DNA from: Galbitalea sp036266835
GTDB taxonomy: Bacteria > Actinomycetota > Actinomycetes > Actinomycetales > Microbacteriaceae
Length of the DNA stretch: 64,000 bases
Direction of reading: 5' to 3'
Assembly (NCBI GenBank): GCA_036266835.1
Contig: DATAXD010000057.1
Location: forward strand, 53,307 to 117,306
A program made the translations under genes and the position numbers. The notes under the pieces were generated by a model that made no database searches, was not told where the DNA came from, and was given only the letters and a program-made list of their open reading frames with translations. Of the stretch, positions 59,546 to 64,000 are shown in pieces; the first letter of the stretch is position 1, and the number at the start of each line of letters is the position of its first letter.

Positions 59546-60391
59546 ATGAAGAAACGAAACCGGGCGCTACGCGCGGCTGCACTCGCCGTCAGTGTGTTCA
59601 TTGCAACCGGCGGACTGATCCAGACAACCGCGTCCGCGGCGATCGCACCGGTCACTCGAGCGGCACCGGACAGCATCGCGCGGGATGCTCTGCCCGCGGA
59701 GTCGATAGCCAGCATCCGGATGATCGCCGCAAACCGCGCTGTCGGCGCTGCGCAAGAACTGCTGAGCTCCAGCCTCAACCACACCATGCGGGACAGCACT
59801 CGACAGGCGCTGGCGAATGCGATCTCGGCTGCGAACTCCGACCTCGCGGCAACACTGGCCCAGCTCGGTTTCACAGCGAGTTTCGTCGGATCCGAGAAAG
59901 CTGCGGCGAATTCCCGGCTCGCCCAGTTCGTTGGGGGCATACTGCGCGAGATCAATGCGCTCGCGCGTGACCAATCCACTCTGACCACGGCGAGCGTCGC
60001 AGTGAAGGCATCGGAGGCGGCCAGAACCCTGCAGCTTCAGGTGGCCGCCCGGATAGCGGCCGAGAGCTATCACGAGGTGGTGTGGACATCCGGTTTCCAG
60101 GCGCAGATCGATGCGTGCAGGGGCGCGGTCAACCTCACCGCCGCCTACCACGTGAGGGTGATCGGTGAAGAGTGGCAGTGCGGTGGAGCCCGATTCCCTC
60201 GCGAAGGCACCCTCGTACGACTCAGCGGCATCATCTCCGGGTTGTACCGGGTCGGTCCGGTTGTGGCTGTGTTGAACGCCTACGTCGACAAGTCCCGGGA
60301 CATTCCTCGGGGATACTCGCTGCTGTACCAGACCTGTCGTAATGGCAATGCGCACACGGAGACCTTCACCGAACTCATCCCCGTGGGTTGA
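59546..60391 (+). CDS. Secreted protein, function unknown
   Basis: A 281-residue exported protein. MKKRNRAL and a hydrophobic stretch, cut near ASAAI, form the signal peptide. The first half of the mature part is helical and Ala-rich (ANRAVGAAQELLSSSLNH, RLAQFVGGILREINALARDQ). The second half has four Cys residues (DACRG, QCGGARF, QTCRNGN) and ends without an anchor, so it should be released or held by protein contact. ATG 59546 fits both the signal peptide and the G-rich stretch 5 nt upstream. No family recognised. Confidence 0.68.
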   Translation: MKKRNRALRAAALAVSVFIATGGLIQTTASAAIAPVTRAAPDSIARDALPAESIASIRMIAANRAVGAAQELLSSSLNHTMRDSTRQALANAISAANSDLAATLAQLGFTASFVGSEKAAANSRLAQFVGGILREINALARDQSTLTTASVAVKASEAARTLQLQVAARIAAESYHEVVWTSGFQAQIDACRGAVNLTAAYHVRVIGEEWQCGGARFPREGTLVRLSGIISGLYRVGPVVAVLNAYVDKSRDIPRGYSLLYQTCRNGNAHTETFTELIPVG

Positions 60392-60651
60392 GCGCGCCGC
60401 CCGGTTGCCCGGAAGCCAGCGACATCGAAAGTCGCGTCATAGAACGACCTGTACGCCGTCTCTTTGCATGAAGGGCCCAACCAGCCCCGATTCATAACCA
60501 CAACAAATAACCACAAAGCACTACCGAACTGGCGTAGCGAAGCTGAAGATCATGGCTGCTGTTGCTTTTCCTCAATGCTCCACGTTGAGGGGTCGACGCC
60601 GACCTGAAGTCACGCTTCCTCGTCCGTTTCAGGATTAGGAAGGTAAGTGTC

Positions 60652-62493
60652 ATGTTGAGAAACATCGGGCGACCGGCCGGGGCTGCACATCGTGCTGGCG
60701 CCAGCAAGGGAGCCATCGTCACGGCGGGAATCGCCGTCGTCGCAGTCGGGGCCGCGTTCGCGCTCGCTGCACCAATATCGGCATTCGGTTCGTCGGTACC
60801 GTCATCCGCTTCAGCGGATGTGACCACGACGACCGGGACTCCGCTACTCTCGGTTGCCGGCCTCGATGGCCTGCTGAACGCGCGGTTCGCTCCGGCGGGC
60901 AACGCGGTCCTCGGACAGGCGAACAGCGCCGGTACACAGGCGATCACGCTGCTCCACAGCGGTTCCGGGGTGATTTCGTCGGATGGGCACGTGCTCACCG
61001 TGAGCGTCCCGGCGATCTCTGGCATCGGTCCGGCAGTTCAGGCTTCCCTGAGCCCCATCGGATCGCAGATGGGCGAGCTCGGCGGTTCGAACGGTCAAGT
61101 CGCCAGCGCGGTGAACCACGCCGTTGTGTCGATCAATCCACTCCTCAACCTGTTCGGTTCGAACGGAAACGTGAATGCCAGCATTCCGATCGACCTGGAT
61201 GCCGCGGTCGCACCTGACCTCTCGAGCACCACCGGCGCCGGCGTCGTCACGATCGATCCTCAAGCCGGGACCGTAGCAGTCAACCTGTCTCAGCTGTTGG
61301 GCAACGGGGACGGCACCGGCACGGGTTCGACCTCGATCTCGTCGAGCGCCAATGCGGAGATCATGGCGGACATCAATTCGGCGCTGGCTGCGTTGGGCAA
61401 CAACGTCGTGAATTCGGCCACAAACTCGGTCGAGAACACACCGGTGAATGTCAACGCGAGTGTTCGCGTGCTGACGCAGCCGGCAACGGGCAGCGCAAGC
61501 GGTGCCTGCACCAATTCCGGATCCACGCCGAGCACGACAACGTCCACAACGAATACGGGCATCGTCGGAGGCCTCCTCGGGACGGTGAACAATCTCCTCG
61601 GTGGAAGCGTGACGCCGGCCATCTCCGGGGCGGTGAGCGGCATCGTATGTGCCCTCCCGACAAACATCCTTCCGCCGCTCCTGTCGACGCTCGGCCTGAA
61701 CCTCGGCGGCAACGTCGGCCAGATAGTCGAAGGCACGGCGCCACCGGCATCCGGCTCGATTTCGGTGCTCGGGCAGCCGACGCCGTTCAATGCCGGAGGT
61801 ATCAACAACGGGGTCGGCGAGGCAATCGTCAACAACTTCGCCGGTACGACCGACAACGGAGCAGCGAACAGCGGAGGATCCGGTAACGGCGGCACGAGTG
61901 GCGGAAGCCAGTCCAGCTCGAGCGGATCAGGCGATTGTGCGACCACCACCAACACCCTGGGAATCTGCATCGGTGGCGGCCTCGGTGCTGGCGACGGCAA
62001 CCTGCTTGGCGGCCTGAACCTTGGCGGGCTGGGCCTCGGTGGGCTGGACCTCGGCGGGCTGGGCCTCAGCGGGCTGGACCTCGGTGACAGCGGCCTCGGT
62101 GACCTGAACCTTGGCGGCTTGAACCTTGGCGGTATCCTCAGCGGAACCGGAACCGGAACCGGCGTGACGCCGGGCGTACTCCAGGGCCTGCTCAGCGGTG
62201 GAAACAACAACCTGCCGCTCGGCATCTCGGCGAATGTCAACAACGGTGGGTCGAGCGGGTCCGGGTCATCATCCGGTTCCGGTTACCTGCTGAATGTCAA
62301 GGCCAAGACCAATGGGGGAAACGCCGGTGCGACGCTCACTGTCGGCGGGTCGACGACCGGCAGCGGATCGGGCAGCTCGTCCGGTTCAAGTTCGGGATCG
62401 GGCGGCGTCCTCGGTATCAATCTGGGTACGCCCTCGGGCGGATCCGGCAACGGCGGCCTTCTGAACCTGGGAGGCATCCTCGGCAACAACTAA
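60652..62493 (+). CDS. Large Ser/Gly/Asn-rich secreted protein with Leu-Gly pentapeptide repeats
   Basis: A 613-residue exported protein. A signal peptide (about residues 20-50) is followed by a region rich in Ser, Gly, Asn, Thr and Val, with few charged residues. Residues 454-495 (62011-62136) are about eight five-residue units of the type G-L-(N/D/G)-L-G, which resembles pentapeptide repeats that fold into a four-sided beta-helix. Low-complexity Ser-Gly stretches lie on both sides. No sorting signal is seen at the C-terminus. It may be a cell-envelope or matrix protein; no family recognised. A GGAAGG-type ribosome-binding site precedes the ATG. Confidence 0.72.
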   Translation: MLRNIGRPAGAAHRAGASKGAIVTAGIAVVAVGAAFALAAPISAFGSSVPSSASADVTTTTGTPLLSVAGLDGLLNARFAPAGNAVLGQANSAGTQAITLLHSGSGVISSDGHVLTVSVPAISGIGPAVQASLSPIGSQMGELGGSNGQVASAVNHAVVSINPLLNLFGSNGNVNASIPIDLDAAVAPDLSSTTGAGVVTIDPQAGTVAVNLSQLLGNGDGTGTGSTSISSSANAEIMADINSALAALGNNVVNSATNSVENTPVNVNASVRVLTQPATGSASGACTNSGSTPSTTTSTTNTGIVGGLLGTVNNLLGGSVTPAISGAVSGIVCALPTNILPPLLSTLGLNLGGNVGQIVEGTAPPASGSISVLGQPTPFNAGGINNGVGEAIVNNFAGTTDNGAANSGGSGNGGTSGGSQSSSSGSGDCATTTNTLGICIGGGLGAGDGNLLGGLNLGGLGLGGLDLGGLGLSGLDLGDSGLGDLNLGGLNLGGILSGTGTGTGVTPGVLQGLLSGGNNNLPLGISANVNNGGSSGSGSSSGSGYLLNVKAKTNGGNAGATLTVGGSTTGSGSGSSSGSSSGSGGVLGINLGTPSGGSGNGGLLNLGGILGNN

Positions 62494-62610
62494 CTGGAAT
62501 GACCCTCGCACTTGAGGCAGCGGGTGCCTATCGGGGAGTGCGAGAGAGTTGCCGGCGGAACAGTCATCGCGAGATCCTGATCCTGGCGAGCGACTGACGC
62601 ACCGGTGGCT

Positions 62611-62657
62611 CAGTGGCCGGGCCTGATTCACCCAGATTGAATCGGGCCCGGCCGCTG
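62611..62657 (+). terminator. Long hairpin, probable terminator of the Ser/Gly-rich protein gene
   Basis: A 20-bp stem (62611-62630 with 62638-62657, one mismatch and one G-T pair) and a 7-nt loop, about 120 bp after the gene's stop. The stem core is GGCCGGGCC with GGGCCCGGCC on the other side. There is no T-run, so it works either as a factor-assisted terminator or only as a 3'-end stabiliser. Confidence 0.55.
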
Positions 62658-62713
62658 TCGTATGTGGGTCGTGCCCCAATGAGCCCGGGCCCTCAGGACT
62701 CCGCGCGGAAATG

Positions 62714-62744
62714 AAAATGGCCCGGTCAGACACCGGGCCATTTT
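62714..62744 (-). terminator. Terminator of initiator tRNA gene (bidirectional in form)
   Basis: AAAATGGCCCGG (62714-62725) and CCGGGCCATTTT (62733-62744) with a 7-nt loop, an intrinsic-type stem flanked by A and T runs, so it can act on either strand. It sits 8 nt after the 3' end of the minus-strand tRNA gene. Confidence 0.75.
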
Positions 62745-62751
62745 CGTTTCG

Positions 62752-62825
62752 TTGCGGGGACAGGATTTGAACCTGCGACCTCTGGGTTATGAGCCCAGCG
62801 AGCTACCGAACTGCTCCACCCCGCG
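62752..62825 (-). tRNA. Initiator tRNA-Met (CAT anticodon)
   Basis: A 74-nt tRNA read on the minus strand. Position 1 is C and position 72 is A, so the end of the acceptor stem is unpaired, and the anticodon stem has three G-C pairs (CTGGG/CCCAG) around the loop CTCATAA; both are the marks of the initiator type. The anticodon CAT corresponds to 62789-62791. CCA is not encoded. Confidence 0.95.
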
Positions 62826-62884
62826 GCACGAGTAGCAACGCTATCACACCGCCACTCGACCCGCTCTGCGCCGACCGACCGATG

Positions 62885-62984
62885 CCGTAACTCATGCGGG
62901 ATTCGCGAAATGGGACGAAATTGCCGTCATTGCGCGGCAATTGTCACGAATTGCATGAGTTACGACAGATTGCATGAGTTACGG
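62885..62984. repeat. Three copies of a CATGAGTTACG motif (one inverted, two direct)
   Basis: CCGTAACTCATGC at 62885-62897 is the reverse complement of GCATGAGTTACGG at 62972-62984, and GCATGAGTTACG is also at 62953-62964, 19 bp before the last. Between the copies is a small stem, TTGCCG (62921-62926) with CGGCAA (62935-62940). It is in the 242-bp gap between tRNA-fMet and the end of the UPF0182 gene. Purpose unknown. Confidence 0.6.
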
Positions 62985-63067
62985 AAGTGGGGCCACGGCG
63001 CAATGAGATCGAGGCGCTCCGGGATCGGAATCGCTCGGGACCCGCGCCGATGGGGAACAGCGGCGTG

Positions 63068-64000
63068 CTACTGGCCACCGCCGGCGGCGATCGCATCCTT
63101 GATGTCCTGCTGGAGGCGGGCATCCGCCTTGGCGGCATCCACCAGGTCGTTGTTGGCGTAATCGGCGGTGCGATCGGCAAGGTCGGTAGCCATCGCGGCG
63201 AGTGCTGCCCTCAGGGCCGGGCTGATTGCGGCCGCCGTCGAGGATCCGCTGGCGATCGGTGCCGGCGATGCCGACGAGTTCTGGTTGCTATCGCCAGCGG
63301 TCGCCCCCGAATTTCCGCCAAATAGCTTATCCAGGGCGGCATCCAGCGTTGGCTCGAACTCGACCTTCGTGCCGAACGCGACGAGCACATCGCGAAGAAG
63401 CGGGTAACTCGTTTCACCAGTAGAGCGCACGTACACCGGCTGCACGTACAGCAGACCGCCACCGACTGGAAGCGTCAGCAGGTTACCGAGATCGACTTTG
63501 GTCGATCCGCGCTGGAGCAGAGCGAGCTGGTTGGCGACAGTCTGGTTCGACGTGAACTGGTTTTCGACAGAGCCCGGCCCCGGTATGTTGACCTGCTTGG
63601 GAAGGGTCAGGATGGTCAGCTTGCCATAGTTCGGCCCGGGATCGGAGTTCGCAGCGAGATATCCGGTCAGGATGCTGCGTGTGTTCGAGGTCGAGCTATT
63701 CGGAATAAAAGTCGAATACAGCGTGAACGCGGGCGCCTTGTCGCCCGGCACCTTCATCGTCAGGTAGTACGGCGGCTGAAGCGAGGTCGAAACGGCCGAC
63801 GACGTGGGGTCGTTCGGCGTCGTCCACTGGTCATCGCTCGAATAGAACGACGCTGCATCCGTCACGTGATACGAACCGAGGATGGCTCGCTGCGCCTTGA
63901 ACAGGTCCTGCGGGTAGCGCACGTGTGCGAGAAGCGCCGTCGTCATATCCGACTCCGGCTTGACCGTGTTCGGGAAAATCTTCTCCCACGTCTTGAGAAT
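63068..64000 (-). CDS. UPF0182-family membrane protein, C-terminal part (runs off window)
   Basis: The C-terminal 310 residues of a large UPF0182 protein. Typical stretches are TALLAHVRYPQDLFKAQR, YLTMKVPGDKAPAFTLYSTFIP, and LLTLPVGGGLLYVQPVYV, which are well conserved in actinobacteria. The region here is the extracytoplasmic part; the membrane segments lie further toward the N-terminus, outside the window. The end is Ala-rich (SPALRAALAAMATDLADRT to DAIAAGGGQ). Function unknown. The frame is open to the window edge. Confidence 0.93.
   Translation of the reverse strand: MLKTWEKIFPNTVKPESDMTTALLAHVRYPQDLFKAQRAILGSYHVTDAASFYSSDDQWTTPNDPTSSAVSTSLQPPYYLTMKVPGDKAPAFTLYSTFIPNSSTSNTRSILTGYLAANSDPGPNYGKLTILTLPKQVNIPGPGSVENQFTSNQTVANQLALLQRGSTKVDLGNLLTLPVGGGLLYVQPVYVRSTGETSYPLLRDVLVAFGTKVEFEPTLDAALDKLFGGNSGATAGDSNQNSSASPAPIASGSSTAAAISPALRAALAAMATDLADRTADYANNDLVDAAKADARLQQDIKDAIAAGGGQ

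Noticed and set aside
1..64000. CRISPR arrays, riboswitches, rRNA
   Set aside because: No regularly spaced repeats, no recognisable riboswitch core and no rRNA sequence was noticed while reading.

Overview
The window is high-GC DNA from an actinomycete, most likely a member of the Microbacteriaceae or a close relative. This rests on the gene content: a DUF3039 protein, a DUF222/13E12-type HNH endonuclease, LATTG cell-wall sorting signals, a compact Tad pilus locus in the actinobacterial layout, a MsiK-type sugar ABC transporter without its own ATPase, and a UPF0182 membrane protein. GTG and TTG starts and 4-nt ATGA overlaps are frequent. No prophage, insertion sequence or CRISPR array was seen.

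Layout. 1-1776: start of prfB (release factor 2) and an MFS permease. 2407-7061: Tad/Flp pilus operon on the minus strand (cpaF, tadB, tadC, pilin, three TadE-like pseudopilins). 7212-9474: an MFS exporter divergent from an ArsR-type repressor, with a palindrome over both promoters. 9553-12819: PadR regulator, HAAS-type membrane protein and a DrrAB-like ABC exporter. 12816-19374: an alpha-glucoside locus (GH13 glucosidase, binding protein, two permeases, LacI regulator) with a double LacI operator between the divergent genes. 19443-23712: tRNA-Leu, small proteins, DedA, HEAT-repeat protein, mntH, rdgB. 23733-26981: three tandem paralogous cell-wall-anchored proteins of a type I do not recognise, lying between rdgB and rph. 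27062-33376: GNAT-like protein, rph, murI, pncB, DUF3039, ABC exporter.

33611-43292 is a cell-envelope polymer (teichoic acid-like) region: nucleotidyltransferase, Wzm/Wzt-type ABC exporter, two CDP-glycerol glycerophosphotransferase-like proteins (one with two tandem catalytic domains) and a family 2 glycosyltransferase. 43386-48854 holds an HtrA-type protease, two exported proteins, an aminotransferase and the HNH protein.

48902-55920 is the most unusual part: eight minus-strand genes joined by seven consecutive 4-nt start/stop overlaps. In transcription order they encode a receiver-PIG-L deacetylase fusion, an ATP-grasp ligase, a PHP-family hydrolase, a processive-type membrane glycosyltransferase, a tiny membrane protein, two single-domain response regulators and a PAS histidine kinase. 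This looks like one signal-controlled module for making or modifying a glycan or other surface product; the product is unknown.

56029-64000: nitrilase-family amidase, glycerate kinase, a deletion scar in which the 3' halves of mtlD and mtlR now abut head to head, two secreted proteins (one with an Leu-Gly pentapeptide repeat), initiator tRNA-Met and the 3' part of a UPF0182 gene. Coordinates come from reading frames and start-site context only; no database search was possible.
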